Positions 25,739 to 34,493 of a DNA stretch of 64,000 nt are shown here, in pieces. The DNA lies in contig NZ_VKCZ01000011.1 in assembly GCF_009299835.1 (NCBI RefSeq), positions 124,001 to 188,000 on the forward strand, read 5' to 3'. The first letter of the stretch is position 1; every line of letters starts with the position of its first letter. The notes beneath the pieces were generated by a model that was given only the letters and a program-made list of their open reading frames with translations, made no database searches and was not told the origin of the DNA. The translations under genes and the position numbers were made by a program. Source of the stretch: Microlunatus speluncae (GTDB lineage Bacteria; Actinomycetota; Actinomycetes; Propionibacteriales; Propionibacteriaceae).

Positions 25739-26517
25739 CCATGATCACTTCCCTTCGAGCAGCCGGACCGCAGGTCGTCGCCGCCGGCCGGGCCGAATGG
25801 ATCAAGCTGCGCAGCCTCCGCTTCACCCGGTTCGCGGTGCTCGCCTCGATCCTATTGATGATCTTGTTCTCGATGGCCCTGTCCGCCTCGATCGCCGCCA
25901 GCGCGGCCAACGGGTACGACATCACCGCCTCGGCCGCGAGCATCGCGGCCAGCGCGACGACGGTCGGCCAGCTGCCGCTGCTGATGATCACGATCACCGT
26001 GATCACCACCGAATACGGCAGCCAGGCGATCCGGCTGACGCTGCGCGGCACGCCGCTGCGCGGTCAGCTGCTGCTGGCCAAGACCGCGGTCACGGCGGTC
26101 GTCGCCTTCGTCACCGGGGTGCTGCTCGCCGCGGCCGGGATGATCACCGCGACCGCGATCCTCGGCGGCACCAACACCGCGACCGCCGGCGAGGTGGTCC
26201 GCTCGGCGCTCGGCATCGGCGGCTATCTGGCGCTGGTCGGCATCCTGATGGTGGGCGTGGGCGCGATCACGCGGAGCACGATCGTCTCCATCCTGGTGGC
26301 GCTGTTGCTGCTGCTCGCGGTGCCGGTGCTGACCCAGGTCTCCGCCGCGGACTGGCTGCAGACGGTGCGGACGTATCTGCCGAGCACGGCGGGCGCGATC
26401 ATGATGAGCCCGGACGGCGGCGATTACGGAGCCGGGGTGGCGGTGGCGATCCTGGCGGTCTGGGCCGCGCTGGCCCAGCTCGGCGGCTACGTCCTGCTCT
26501 GGCTCCGGGATGCCTGA
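25735..26517 (+). CDS. ABC-2 type permease (BcrB-like)
   Basis: 260 residues with six predicted helices. The start (AAGRAEWIKLRSLRFTRFAVLASILLMILF) is the usual beginning of ABC-2 permeases partnered with BcrA-type ATPases. TTEYGSQAIRLTLRGTPLRGQLLLAK is the conserved cytoplasmic loop. It ends next to the convergent response-regulator gene, and that two-component pair may control this exporter, as is common for Bcr-type systems; the link is inferred. Confidence 0.9.
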   Translation: MTMITSLRAAGPQVVAAGRAEWIKLRSLRFTRFAVLASILLMILFSMALSASIAASAANGYDITASAASIAASATTVGQLPLLMITITVITTEYGSQAIRLTLRGTPLRGQLLLAKTAVTAVVAFVTGVLLAAAGMITATAILGGTNTATAGEVVRSALGIGGYLALVGILMVGVGAITRSTIVSILVALLLLLAVPVLTQVSAADWLQTVRTYLPSTAGAIMMSPDGGDYGAGVAVAILAVWAALAQLGGYVLLWLRDA

Positions 26518-27201
26518 TCATCGGCGGGTCAGCCCGGCCTCGTAGCCGAGCAGGGCGGCCTGGACCCGGTTGGCCACCTCGAGCTTGATCAGGATCGCGC
26601 TGACGTGGGCCTTGACCGTGCCCTCGACCAGGTGCAGCCGCCGGCCGATCTCGGCGTTGGACGACCCGTCGCTGAGCAGGGCCAGCACCTCCCGCTCCCG
26701 GCGGGTCAGCCGGCCCACCCGGTCCGCGGCCGCCCGGCCATCCCCGGCCGTGCTCCGGAATCGGGCGATCACCCGCTCGGCGACCCGCGGCGACAGGTAG
26801 GCCGCCCCGTCGGCGGCAGCGTGCACGGCCATGATCAACTCCCGCGGGTCGGACGCCTTGAGCACGAAGCCGACGACGCCCGCGGTCAACGCCCGACGGA
26901 TGTTGTCGTCGGCGCCGAAGGTGGTCAGCACGACGATCTTGGTCTCCGGCACCTGCCGGGCGATCTCGACGGCGGCCGAGATCCCGTCCAGGTCGGGCAA
27001 CTGCAGATCCAGCAGCAACACCTGCGGCCGGTGCCGCCGGGTCTGCTCGATCGCTCCGTGGCCGTCCGCCACCTCCGCCACCACCGCGATCCGCGGATCG
27101 GTGTCCAGCACAGCCCGGACACCGGCCCGGATCAACGCCTCGTCGTCCGCGATCAGCACCCGGACCCGGCCGGCGTCAGCGACCTGATCGGCGCCGATCA
27201 T
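26518..27201 (-). CDS. NarL/LuxR-type response regulator
   Basis: 227 residues. The receiver domain (11-130) has the acidic pair DD at 19-20, phospho-acceptor Asp65 in VLLLDLQLPD and Lys in VLKASDPRE. A LuxR HTH follows (GRLTRREREVLALLSDGSSNAEIGRRLHLVEGTVKAHVSAIL). The start overlaps the kinase stop by 4 nt, so the two are co-expressed. Confidence 0.95.
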   Translation of the reverse strand: MIGADQVADAGRVRVLIADDEALIRAGVRAVLDTDPRIAVVAEVADGHGAIEQTRRHRPQVLLLDLQLPDLDGISAAVEIARQVPETKIVVLTTFGADDNIRRALTAGVVGFVLKASDPRELIMAVHAAADGAAYLSPRVAERVIARFRSTAGDGRAAADRVGRLTRREREVLALLSDGSSNAEIGRRLHLVEGTVKAHVSAILIKLEVANRVQAALLGYEAGLTRR

Positions 27202-28607
27202 CGGGCTGCCGCCGGGAGCAGGTGGTCCTTGGCCGCGAGCCGTTCGTCACCACCGGCGAAGCAGAGCCGAAACATCGCCGCGCTGAAGTCGAACACCGAC
27301 GAGCGGGCCTGATAGAACTCGCACCGGCTTTCGGCCGGGGCCGGCGGCACGGCCAGGATCGGCGGCGGCCCCGGCTGGCTCCGCTCAGGCAGGATCGCCG
27401 CCAGCTCGGCCCGCGACCGGCCCAGCTCGAGCTCGCCGAACCGCTGCGGCGCCAGCGCGGTCTGGGCGACCGTGACGGCGTGCACGCCGAACAGGGTGGC
27501 CGCCAATCCGACGCCCAGCACGGCCGGCAACAGTGCGGTCACGATCCGGCGCCGCCGGTGCCGGCGACGACTCTCCGCCAGCAGCGGTGATGCCTCCGGC
27601 AGCTCGCCGGGACGACCGGGCCGACCGCCCCGCGGGATCGTCGCCGTCACCCGAAATCCGTCCCCGTCCCGGTCCGCGAGCAGCCGGCCCCCGATCAGCC
27701 GGAGCCGCTCGTCCAGCCCGATCAACCCCTGACCGGCCGGACCGTCGACCTCGGCGGCCGCCGGGCCGGGGCGGCTCGTACCGGCAGAGTTGATCATCTC
27801 GATCCGGATCGGGTCCGTGTCGTCGATCCGCACCTCGATCCGGCTGCCGGGCGCGTGCTTGACGGCGTTGGTGATCGCCTCCTGCACGACCCGTCCGGCG
27901 GTCCGGACGACATCGGCCGACCAGCCCGCGACGGCGTCGGCTGTTCCGCTGAAGTCGATCATGACCCCGGCTTCGCGGGCCCGCCGGACCAGCTCGGGGA
28001 TCTCGACCGGCGCGCCCGGATCGGCCGCCTCCGGTCCGTCACCGAGCAGGCCGAGGATCGCGTGCAGCCGTTCGGTGGCCGCGGTCGCTCCCTGGCGGAC
28101 CGCGGCGGCCGCGGCCCGGTGCTCCGCCGAGCTGTCGGCGGCGAGCTCCAGGGCTCCGGAGTGCAGCGCGATCAGGGCCAGCTCGTGACCGAGTGAGTCG
28201 TGCATGTCCCGGGCGATCCGGGCCCGCTCGTTCTGCCGGGCCTGCCGGTCGATCAGCCGCTGCTCCCGGGCCCGCTGCTCCAGCCGCTGCCGCCGGCTCC
28301 GACCGAGCCACCACGGCAGGACCACGGCCAGCAGCATGATCAACGGGATCGACAACACCCGGGACCCGAAGCCGGCCGGGTCCCGTACCGTCTCGATGAT
28401 CAACGCGGCGCCGGCGCTGCCGATCATGATCACCACGGCCACCGGCAGCGACCTCGACCAGCGGCCGGCCAGCCAGGCCAGGGTGACGCCGACGGGCAGC
28501 ACCAGCACCGCGGACGACCCGATCAGGCTGATCGCGGCGAGGGCGCCGGCCGCCAGCAGGGCGACCGCCCAACCCGGCTCGGCCCAACTCCGACGCATCA
28601 GCCGCAT
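27198..28607 (-). CDS. NarL-type sensor histidine kinase with extra C-terminal membrane segment and domain
   Basis: 469 residues. The N-terminus has about four membrane helices (12-105). The HisKA_3 dimerisation helix contains His136 (RARIARDMHDSLGHELALIA), and HATPase motifs follow (VVQEAITNAVKHA, GQGLIGLDERL). After the ATPase domain comes a further membrane helix (IVTALLPAVLGVGLAATLFGVHAV) and about 80 residues with two Cys. This tail is unusual; it may sense something outside the cell. ATG 28607 has a TAGACT box 6 nt upstream and is probably leaderless. Confidence 0.9.
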   Translation of the reverse strand: MRLMRRSWAEPGWAVALLAAGALAAISLIGSSAVLVLPVGVTLAWLAGRWSRSLPVAVVIMIGSAGAALIIETVRDPAGFGSRVLSIPLIMLLAVVLPWWLGRSRRQRLEQRAREQRLIDRQARQNERARIARDMHDSLGHELALIALHSGALELAADSSAEHRAAAAAVRQGATAATERLHAILGLLGDGPEAADPGAPVEIPELVRRAREAGVMIDFSGTADAVAGWSADVVRTAGRVVQEAITNAVKHAPGSRIEVRIDDTDPIRIEMINSAGTSRPGPAAAEVDGPAGQGLIGLDERLRLIGGRLLADRDGDGFRVTATIPRGGRPGRPGELPEASPLLAESRRRHRRRRIVTALLPAVLGVGLAATLFGVHAVTVAQTALAPQRFGELELGRSRAELAAILPERSQPGPPPILAVPPAPAESRCEFYQARSSVFDFSAAMFRLCFAGGDERLAAKDHLLPAAAR

Positions 28608-28613
28608 CCCGCG

Positions 28614-28619
28614 AGTCTA
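28614..28619 (-). promoter_or_regulatory. -10 box TAGACT for the sensor kinase operon
   Basis: TAGACT on the minus strand ends 6 nt before ATG 28607. No ribosome binding site is present, consistent with a leaderless transcript. Confidence 0.4.
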
Positions 28620-28630
28620 GTGAGGCGTGA

Positions 28631-29032
28631 TCACTCGGACAGGAGCCGCCAGCCCAGCCGGTTGGCCGCCGCCCGGTCGAAGGTCACGACCTCGTCGACG
28701 CCGAACAGTTCGACGGCACCCTGGATCAGGGCGTCGGCGAAGTCGGCTCCGGTGTCCTCGGCCAGCATCAGCGCGCGGATCACGCCTTCGCCGTCGTCGA
28801 ACTCGAGCGTCGGCGTCTCGACCAGTCCGCGGATCACCTGCAGGCAGGACTGCCGGTCGAACCGGTAGCTACGCGAGATCACCCAATAGAACTCAGCCAT
28901 CACGACCTGAGTGATGAAGCCCGGCCTCTCGGCGGTCAGGCCACTGAGGAAGGATCGGGCCAGCTCGGCCGAGACGGTGTCGTCCTCCTCCGCGATGGCC
29001 CGGGCCAGAATGTTGGTGTCGACCGCGATCAC
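28631..29032 (-). CDS. PIN-domain ribonuclease toxin (VapC-like)
   Basis: 133 residues. The PIN-domain acidic residues are visible: Asp5 (AVDTNILAR), Glu in MAEFYWV, Asp residues in GADFADALI, and a final Asp in VVTFDRAA. VapC toxins cleave RNA with Mg2+. The GTG start overlaps the stop of the AbrB-like gene by 4 nt, the usual antitoxin-toxin order. Confidence 0.9.
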   Translation of the reverse strand: MIAVDTNILARAIAEEDDTVSAELARSFLSGLTAERPGFITQVVMAEFYWVISRSYRFDRQSCLQVIRGLVETPTLEFDDGEGVIRALMLAEDTGADFADALIQGAVELFGVDEVVTFDRAAANRLGWRLLSE

Positions 29033-29298
29033 GGCTCGTTCCGTACGCCACGCATCCCGCTCTCGGCCGCGGCCTCGGCGATGCCTTCGTTCATCTCCTC
29101 GATCGTGAGCGGCCGCTGGCCGGGCCGATGGAGGATCCCGAACAGGTCCTCGATCCGCCCGGTCCGAGCAACGATCCGATAGTCGCGCGGACCGAGTTTC
29201 ACGAACATCACCTTCGAACCCGCCACCAATCCGAGGTCTTCGCGCACATCCCGGGGCACCGTGATCTGGCCCTTGCTGGTCATCGTCGCCGTCGTCAT
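29029..29298 (-). CDS. AbrB/SpoVT-type antitoxin
   Basis: About 89 residues. The N-terminus TMTSKGQITVPRDVREDLGL is the swapped-hairpin AbrB DNA-binding domain; the C-terminal LTIEEMNEGIAEAAAES would wrap the toxin. It precedes the PIN-domain toxin with a 4-nt overlap and should repress the operon through the CCTTAC sites upstream. ATG 29298 is chosen; GTG 29301 and ATG 29283 are alternatives. Confidence 0.88.
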   Translation of the reverse strand: MTTATMTSKGQITVPRDVREDLGLVAGSKVMFVKLGPRDYRIVARTGRIEDLFGILHRPGQRPLTIEEMNEGIAEAAAESGMRGVRNEP

Positions 29299-29306
29299 CA
29301 CCGATT

Positions 29307-29349
29307 CCTTACGTTAAATCAAGATCCTTACCCAATTGTACGTGTAAGG
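29307..29349. promoter_or_regulatory. Probable operator of the toxin-antitoxin operon
   Basis: CCTTAC at 29307-29312 and 29326-29331 and the inverted GTAAGG at 29344-29349 lie directly upstream of the antitoxin start. The last two form an inverted repeat with a 12-bp spacer, a typical layout for AbrB-type autoregulation. Confidence 0.55.
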
Positions 29350-29419
29350 TCAGCGGATCCGGAGCAGTTTTCTGGCCGGACGGGCGACACACTGGGGCCG
29401 TGCTGGACAGGTACGGGTC

Positions 29420-29983
29420 ATGAGCAGCGATTCGCGGACTCCCGACCGGGAGGCACGGTTCACGGCCCTGTACGAGGCGGGCTATCCGGAGCTGATCCGG
29501 TTCGCCCAGCGGCGGGTCGATCCGGGCCGGGCCGAGGACGTCGTGGCCGAGTCCTTCCTGGTCGCCTGGCGGCGGATCGGCGAGGTGCCGACCCAGCTGG
29601 GTGACGCCCGGGCCTGGCTCTTCGGCATCGCCCGGAACGTCATCCTCAATGCTCGGCGGGGCTCCAGACGGCGGGACGCGCTGGCGATCCGGCTCGCGGA
29701 CGTCACCACGACCGCGACCGACGGCGACGCCGACCTGATCGCCCAGCAGGTCGACCTGACCGCGGCCTGGGGCCGGCTTCCCGCCCGCCAGCAGGAAGCG
29801 CTGGCGCTGACCGTCCTGGACGACCTCACCGCGCCACGGGCCGCGGCCGTCCTGGGCATCACGCCGGTCGCGTTCCGGCTCCGCCTCAGCCGCGCCCGGC
29901 GGGCGCTGCGGTCGCTGCTCGACCACCGCGATCCCCGGCCGGCCCGCACGCCGGCCGGGATTCCCGAAAGGCAGTCCCGATGA
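29420..29983 (+). CDS. ECF-type RNA polymerase sigma factor
   Basis: 187 residues. Region 2 (FTALYEAGYPELIRFAQRRV ... AEDVVAESFLVAWRRI) and region 4 (RLPARQQEALALTVLDDLTAPRAAAVLGITPVAFRLRLSRARRAL) are both present. It directs RNA polymerase to alternative promoters. Its stop overlaps the next gene, which encodes a membrane protein likely to act as its anti-sigma partner, by 4 nt. Confidence 0.92.
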   Translation: MSSDSRTPDREARFTALYEAGYPELIRFAQRRVDPGRAEDVVAESFLVAWRRIGEVPTQLGDARAWLFGIARNVILNARRGSRRRDALAIRLADVTTTATDGDADLIAQQVDLTAAWGRLPARQQEALALTVLDDLTAPRAAAVLGITPVAFRLRLSRARRALRSLLDHRDPRPARTPAGIPERQSR

Positions 29984-30771
29984 CGAAGCTCGACGAACTC
30001 CACCTGCTGAAGACCCTGGACCCGGCCGACCAGGCTCCCGATCCGCACCACCCGCGGGCCCGGGCCGGCCTGCACCGGATCCTGGCCACCGAGCCCGCCG
30101 CCCCGGCCGTGCGGGCTCGCCCACACCGCCGCCGGGTCGCCGGCCGGATCGCGGCGGCCACCGGCCTGGTCGCGGCCGGCACCGCGGCGGCGATCGTGGT
30201 CCCGGCGGCGATCGGCGGTGATCCGGCCTTCGCCACCTGGACCGCCCGGCCGACGGCGATGTCGACGGCCGACCGCGCCAAGGCCGCGGAAGCCTGCCGG
30301 GAGGAGCACCGGTCGGGCAGCCCGGACTACCGCGATGAGTTGGCCGCCGCGACCCCGGCGATCGCGGAACGGCGCGGCAACTGGTCCCTGGTCGTCCTCG
30401 CCGGTGCCGACGGCTTCTCCGCGCTGTGCGTCGCGGACCGGCCCCGACCGCTGTTCGATGCCTTCTTCGGCTCCATCGGTGCCACCCGGTCGGCCGACCG
30501 GCCAGGACCCCGCGAACTGACCGCGACCAGTCTCGGCACCGGCGCGATCGACAACCACGAACTGTCGGTCGCCGTCGGCCTCGCCGGTGCGGAGGTGGCG
30601 GAAGTCAGCTACACCAGCCCGAGCCGGGGCCGGGTCCTGGCCAGCGTCACCGACGGCCAGTTCGCCCTCTGGCTCCCCGGCGACGACCTGGCCGGGGCGA
30701 GTCGTCGGGGCGTCCCGCTCCGGGTGACGTACCACGACGGCAGCACCGCGACCGTCACCGTGGCGCTCTGA
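29980..30771 (+). CDS. Single-pass membrane protein, probable anti-sigma partner
   Basis: 263 residues. The N-terminal 50 residues are cytoplasmic (KLDELHLLKTLDPADQAPDPH), one membrane helix follows (RIAAATGLVAAGTAAAIVVPAA, about 52-74), and about 190 residues lie outside with a lone pair of Cys. There is no zinc-binding anti-sigma motif. Translational coupling to the sigma factor gene and this topology suggest an anti-sigma or sensor protein, as in other actinobacterial sigma/membrane pairs. Confidence 0.75.
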   Translation: MTKLDELHLLKTLDPADQAPDPHHPRARAGLHRILATEPAAPAVRARPHRRRVAGRIAAATGLVAAGTAAAIVVPAAIGGDPAFATWTARPTAMSTADRAKAAEACREEHRSGSPDYRDELAAATPAIAERRGNWSLVVLAGADGFSALCVADRPRPLFDAFFGSIGATRSADRPGPRELTATSLGTGAIDNHELSVAVGLAGAEVAEVSYTSPSRGRVLASVTDGQFALWLPGDDLAGASRRGVPLRVTYHDGSTATVTVAL

Positions 30772-30800
30772 CCTCGAACGGGAGTTCCGGGGAGGATCTC

Positions 30801-30816
30801 GCCGGGACTACCCGGC
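30801..30816. terminator. Hairpin between convergent genes
   Basis: GCCGGG-ACTA-CCCGGC lies 30 bp after the membrane protein stop and about 55 bp from the acpS stop. There is no T tract; it may end transcription from either side. Confidence 0.35.
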
Positions 30817-30870
30817 GGCAGCTTCCCCAGAAGCCAGGTCGGTCCATCAGGACAGCAACTGCTCGGCCGA

Positions 30871-31221
30871 TCATTCCTCGCAGATCACCATGGCCGACGC
30901 GATGCCGGCGTCGTGGGAGATCGACAGATGAATCGTGCCCACGCCCAGCTCTTCGGCCCGCTGGGCGACGGTGCCGATGATCAGGAAGGACGGCCGGCCC
31001 TCTCCGTCGGTGATCACCTCGGCGTCGGTCCAGCTCAGACCGCTGGGTGCACCGAGGGCCTTGGCCAGCGCCTCCTTGGCGGCGAACCGGGCGGCCAGCG
31101 AAGCGGTCGACTTCTTGGCCTCGGCCGGGGTGAACAGCCGCTGGACCAGCCCCGGCCGTCGCTCGATCGTCTCGGCGAACCGGGAGACGTCGCAGACGTC
31201 GATCCCGATCCCGATGATCAT
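30871..31221 (-). CDS. acpS: Holo-[acyl-carrier-protein] synthase
   Basis: 116 residues, normal for AcpS, which attaches phosphopantetheine from CoA to [18 protein letters not shown] carries the Mg2+-binding Asp8 and [12 protein letters not shown] the catalytic Glu and CoA-binding Lys. The C-terminal [17 protein letters not shown] is typical. ATG 31221 is chosen because the longer frame reaches into glmS. It follows glmS by 10 bp, the usual actinobacterial order. Confidence 0.95.
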   Translation of the reverse strand: MIIGIGIDVCDVSRFAETIERRPGLVQRLFTPAEAKKSTASLAARFAAKEALAKALGAPSGLSWTDAEVITDGEGRPSFLIIGTVAQRAEELGVGTIHLSISHDAGIASAMVICEE

Positions 31222-31231
31222 TCCGGCGATC

Positions 31232-33106
31232 TCATTCGACGGTGACGGACTTGGCCAGGTTGCGCGGCTGGTCGACGTCATGGCCCTTGCGGGTGGCCAG
31301 CTCGCAGGCGAACACCTGCAGCGGCACCACGGCCAGCATCGGCTGCAGCAGGGTGGACACCTTCGGCAGTTTGATCATGGTGTCCGCGTACGGCTCGACC
31401 GTCGTGTCGTCGGTCTCGGCCAGCACGATGGTCCGCGCGCCGCGGGCCCGGATCTCCTGGATGTTGGAGACCACCTTGTCGTGCAGTTGATCACGACCGC
31501 GCGGCGGCACCACCACGAAGACCGGCAGTTGATCATCGATCAGCGCGATCGGGCCGTGCTTCAGCTCACCGGCGGCGAAGCCCTCGGCGTGGATGTAGGC
31601 CAGCTCCTTGAGCTTCAGCGCACCCTCCAGCGCCACCGGATAGCCGACGTGCCGGCCGAGGAAGAGCACCGACGGCTCGTCGGCGAACGCCTCGGCAAGG
31701 TTGATCACCGGCTCGATGTCGTCCAGCACGGACCGGATCGCTGCCGGCATGCCCTCCAGCTCGGCGACCGTCGCGGCGATCTCGTCGTCGAACTTGGTCC
31801 CCCGCACCTGGGCCAGATAGAGCCCGAGCAGATAGCAGGCGACCAGCTGGGTCATGAAGCCCTTGGTCGAGGCGACGCCGATCTCCGGACCGGCGTGGGT
31901 GTAGATCACGGCGTCCGACTCGCGCGGGATGGTCGAGCCGTTGGTGTTGCAGATCGCCAGCACCCGCGCCTTCTGCTCGCTCGCGTGCCGGACCGCCATC
32001 AACGAATCGGCGGTCTCCCCCGACTGCGAGATGCAGACCACCAGGGTGGACGGCCCGACGATCGGATCGCGGTAGCGGAACTCGTGCGCCAGCTCGACCT
32101 CGCAGGGCAGCCGGGTCCAGTGCTCGATCGCGTACTTGGCCACCAGCCCGGCATAGAAGGCGGTGCCGCAGGCGACGATGATGATCTTGTCGATCTGGCG
32201 CAGGTCCTCCTCGGACATCCGCAGCTCGTCCAAGATCAGCTTGCCCTCCTTGGAGTGCCGGCCGAGCAACGTGTTGGCGACCGCGTCGGGCTGCTCGTAG
32301 ATCTCCTTGCGCATGAACCAGTCGTAGCCGTCCTTCTGCGCGGCGGTCAGATCCCAGTCGACGTGGTACGGCCGGACGTCGGCCGGCCGCCCCTCGAAGT
32401 CGGTCACGGTGACCCCGGCGGCGGTGATCTGCACGACCTGGTCCTGACCCAGCTCGATCGCGTCCCGGGTGTGCTCGATGAACGCCGCCACGTCGGAGGC
32501 GAGGAAGTTCTCGCCGTCGCCGACCCCGACCACCAGCGGCGAGTTGCGCCGCGCGCCGACCACCAGATCGGGCGTGTCCCGGTCGACCGCGACCAGGGTG
32601 AACGCCCCGTCCAGCCGGTTGCAGACCCGGCGCATCGCGGTGGCCAGGTCGATCCCCTGGTCCAGCAGGGCGCTGATCAGGTGGGCGACGGTCTCGGTGT
32701 CGGTGTCGGAGGCCAGCGGGACCCCGGCGGCGATCAGTTCGGCGCGGAGCGCGGCGAAGTTCTCGATGATGCCGTTGTGCACGACCGCCACCCGGCCGTC
32801 GGCCGACAGGTGCGGGTGCGCGTTGACATCGTTGGGCGCGCCGTGGGTCGCCCACCGGGTGTGCCCGATGCCTTGCCCGGTCGCCGGCAGCGGATGCTCG
32901 GCCAGCTCCTTGTCCAGGTTGGCGATCTTCCCGGCCTTCTTGACGGCGGTGATCGAGCGCCCGTCCGCACCGGACCGGGCCCCACCGAGCGAGCCGACGA
33001 CGGCCACCCCGGCGGAGTCGTACCCGCGATATTCCAGCCGTCGCAGGCCCTCGACCACCACCGTGCCGGCGGGCTTGGCTCCGACGTATCCGACGATTCC
33101 ACACAT
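31232..33106 (-). CDS. glmS: Glutamine--fructose-6-phosphate aminotransferase (isomerizing)
   Basis: 624 residues. It makes glucosamine-6-phosphate, the first step to UDP-GlcNAc. The N-terminal glutaminase begins [10 protein letters not shown] with catalytic Cys after the removed Met. Two SIS domains follow ([34 protein letters not shown]), and the end is [21 protein letters not shown]. The length is normal. TAGCCT lies 7 nt before ATG 33106 with no ribosome binding site. Confidence 0.97.
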   Translation of the reverse strand: MCGIVGYVGAKPAGTVVVEGLRRLEYRGYDSAGVAVVGSLGGARSGADGRSITAVKKAGKIANLDKELAEHPLPATGQGIGHTRWATHGAPNDVNAHPHLSADGRVAVVHNGIIENFAALRAELIAAGVPLASDTDTETVAHLISALLDQGIDLATAMRRVCNRLDGAFTLVAVDRDTPDLVVGARRNSPLVVGVGDGENFLASDVAAFIEHTRDAIELGQDQVVQITAAGVTVTDFEGRPADVRPYHVDWDLTAAQKDGYDWFMRKEIYEQPDAVANTLLGRHSKEGKLILDELRMSEEDLRQIDKIIIVACGTAFYAGLVAKYAIEHWTRLPCEVELAHEFRYRDPIVGPSTLVVCISQSGETADSLMAVRHASEQKARVLAICNTNGSTIPRESDAVIYTHAGPEIGVASTKGFMTQLVACYLLGLYLAQVRGTKFDDEIAATVAELEGMPAAIRSVLDDIEPVINLAEAFADEPSVLFLGRHVGYPVALEGALKLKELAYIHAEGFAAGELKHGPIALIDDQLPVFVVVPPRGRDQLHDKVVSNIQEIRARGARTIVLAETDDTTVEPYADTMIKLPKVSTLLQPMLAVVPLQVFACELATRKGHDVDQPRNLAKSVTVE

Positions 33107-33113
33107 GTCCGAC

Positions 33114-33119
33114 AGGCTA
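33114..33119 (-). promoter_or_regulatory. -10 box TAGCCT for glmS
   Basis: TAGCCT on the minus strand lies 7 nt before ATG 33106, the same hexamer and spacing as at nnrD. A leaderless glmS-acpS transcript is likely. Confidence 0.45.
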
Positions 33120-33138
33120 GCGTGACCGCCCCGCTTCA

Positions 33139-33194
33139 GCCGACTTCTACCGACCGGGCGCTAGCTTGCCGGAGCCCGGTTCTGACAAGTCGGC
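33139..33194. repeat. Degenerate family A element, copy A6
   Basis: GCCGACTT ... CCGGGC (33139-33159) faces GCCCGGTTCTGACAAGTCGGC (33174-33194). The ends pair but six central bases of the left arm no longer match. It lies between the divergent genes glmS and coaA. Confidence 0.6.
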
Positions 33195-33215
33195 CGGAGT
33201 GGGCAGAATGTCCCC

Positions 33216-34178
33216 GTGGTTCAGCGGTTCAACGGAAACGGGAACGGGATCGGGCCCTATGTCGAGCGGGATCGGGCCGACTGGGCGGAGCTGGCGGCCT
33301 CGACCCCGCTCACCCTGGACGCCCAGACGCTGGAGAAACTGCGCGGTCTGCGCGACCCGACCCGGCTGATCGACGTCCGCGAGGTCTACCTGCCACTGAC
33401 CCGGCTGCTCAGCGAGTACGTCCGGCATACCGGCAACCTCTATCGCTCGACCAACGAGTTCCTCCGCCTGTCGGTGGACCGGACCCCGTTCGTGATCGGC
33501 GTCGCCGGCTCGGTCGCGGTCGGCAAGTCGACGATGGCCCGGCTGCTTCGCGAACTGCTGGCCGGCTGGCCAGAGCATCCGCGGGTCACGCTGATCACCA
33601 CCGACGGGTTCCTGCTGCCGAACGCCGAGCTGGAGCGACGCGGGCTGCTGCACCGCAAGGGCTTCCCGGAGTCGTACGACCGCCGGGCGTTGCTCCGGTT
33701 CGTGATGGACGTGAAGTCGGGCAAGGAGGAGGTGACCGCGCCGGTCTACTCCCACCTGAGCTACGACATCGTGCCGGGCCAGGAGGCGGTGGTCCGCCGG
33801 CCGGACATCATGATCATCGAGGGTCTGAACGTGCTGCAGCCGGCCCGGGTCCGCGCCGACGGCACCACCGGGCTCGCGGTGAGTGACTTCTTCGACTTCT
33901 CCGTCTATGTCGACGCCGACCCGGTCGACGTCCGGGACTGGTACATCCAGCGGTTCCAGTCGCTGCGCGACACCGCCTTCCAGGACCCGCGCTCCTACTT
34001 CACCAAGTACGCCAGGCTTTCCGAGTCCGAAGCGGTGGCCGAGGCCGGCCGGATCTGGGATTCGATCAACGGCCCCAACCTGTGGACCAACATCCGGCCG
34101 ACCCGCGGCCGGGCCACCGCGATCCTGCGCAAGGATTCCGATCACCGCGTGAAATGGGTGCGCATCCGCAAGGTCTGA
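33216..34178 (+). CDS. coaA: Type I pantothenate kinase
   Basis: 320 residues, normal for CoaA, which phosphorylates pantothenate in the first step of CoA synthesis. The P-loop is [17 protein letters not shown] (about 94-110), with [14 protein letters not shown], the catalytic Asp region, and [11 protein letters not shown]. The C-terminal [23 protein letters not shown] is diagnostic. GTG 33216 is used; the nearby ATG at 33208 is in another frame. Confidence 0.96.
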   Translation: MVQRFNGNGNGIGPYVERDRADWAELAASTPLTLDAQTLEKLRGLRDPTRLIDVREVYLPLTRLLSEYVRHTGNLYRSTNEFLRLSVDRTPFVIGVAGSVAVGKSTMARLLRELLAGWPEHPRVTLITTDGFLLPNAELERRGLLHRKGFPESYDRRALLRFVMDVKSGKEEVTAPVYSHLSYDIVPGQEAVVRRPDIMIIEGLNVLQPARVRADGTTGLAVSDFFDFSVYVDADPVDVRDWYIQRFQSLRDTAFQDPRSYFTKYARLSESEAVAEAGRIWDSINGPNLWTNIRPTRGRATAILRKDSDHRVKWVRIRKV

Positions 34179-34191
34179 GGTTCCGGCGCGA

Positions 34192-34197
34192 TAGCGT
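34192..34197 (+). promoter_or_regulatory. -10 box TAGCGT for the small membrane protein gene
   Basis: TAGCGT lies 8 nt before ATG 34206, with no ribosome binding site. Confidence 0.3.
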
Positions 34198-34205
34198 GAC
34201 CGGCC

Positions 34206-34394
34206 ATGAGCAACCCCTATCAGGAACCGTCCGAGGTGAAGGTGACGATCGGCGCGGGCACCGCGATCAAGTTCGGCTTCTTCGCGGCCTTCGGCGTCGT
34301 GCTGTTCTCGTTGATCATCTCGCTGATCATGGTCGTGATCAGCCTGATCCTGTTCCTGCTCGGCAGCGCGCCGATCCTGCCCTTCCCGCGCTGA
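34206..34394 (+). CDS. Small membrane protein
   Basis: 62 residues. After a polar start (MSNPYQEPSEVKVTIGAG) there is one long or two short membrane helices (FGFFAAFGVVLFSLIISLIM, then VVISLILFLLGSAP). Small proteins of this pattern are common in actinobacteria and have no assigned role. It lies 27 bp after coaA. Confidence 0.6.
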   Translation: MSNPYQEPSEVKVTIGAGTAIKFGFFAAFGVVLFSLIISLIMVVISLILFLLGSAPILPFPR

Positions 34395-34452
34395 TCCGGG
34401 TCGCCACCGTCGAGCCGGCGCAATTGCGACCAGGCCTCATCGAGACCCGACA

Positions 34453-34485
34453 ATTGTGCCCCGCGGCAAACTCTTGAGGCACAAT
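34453..34485. promoter_or_regulatory. Inverted repeat before the GntR/LacI-like regulator gene
   Basis: ATTGTGCC (34453-34460) and GGCACAAT (34478-34485) are perfectly inverted with a 17-bp spacer, and a further CAATTG lies at 34421. It is placed for autoregulation; CACAAT could also serve as the -10 box. Confidence 0.5.
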
Positions 34486-34493
34486 CGGCGGCG

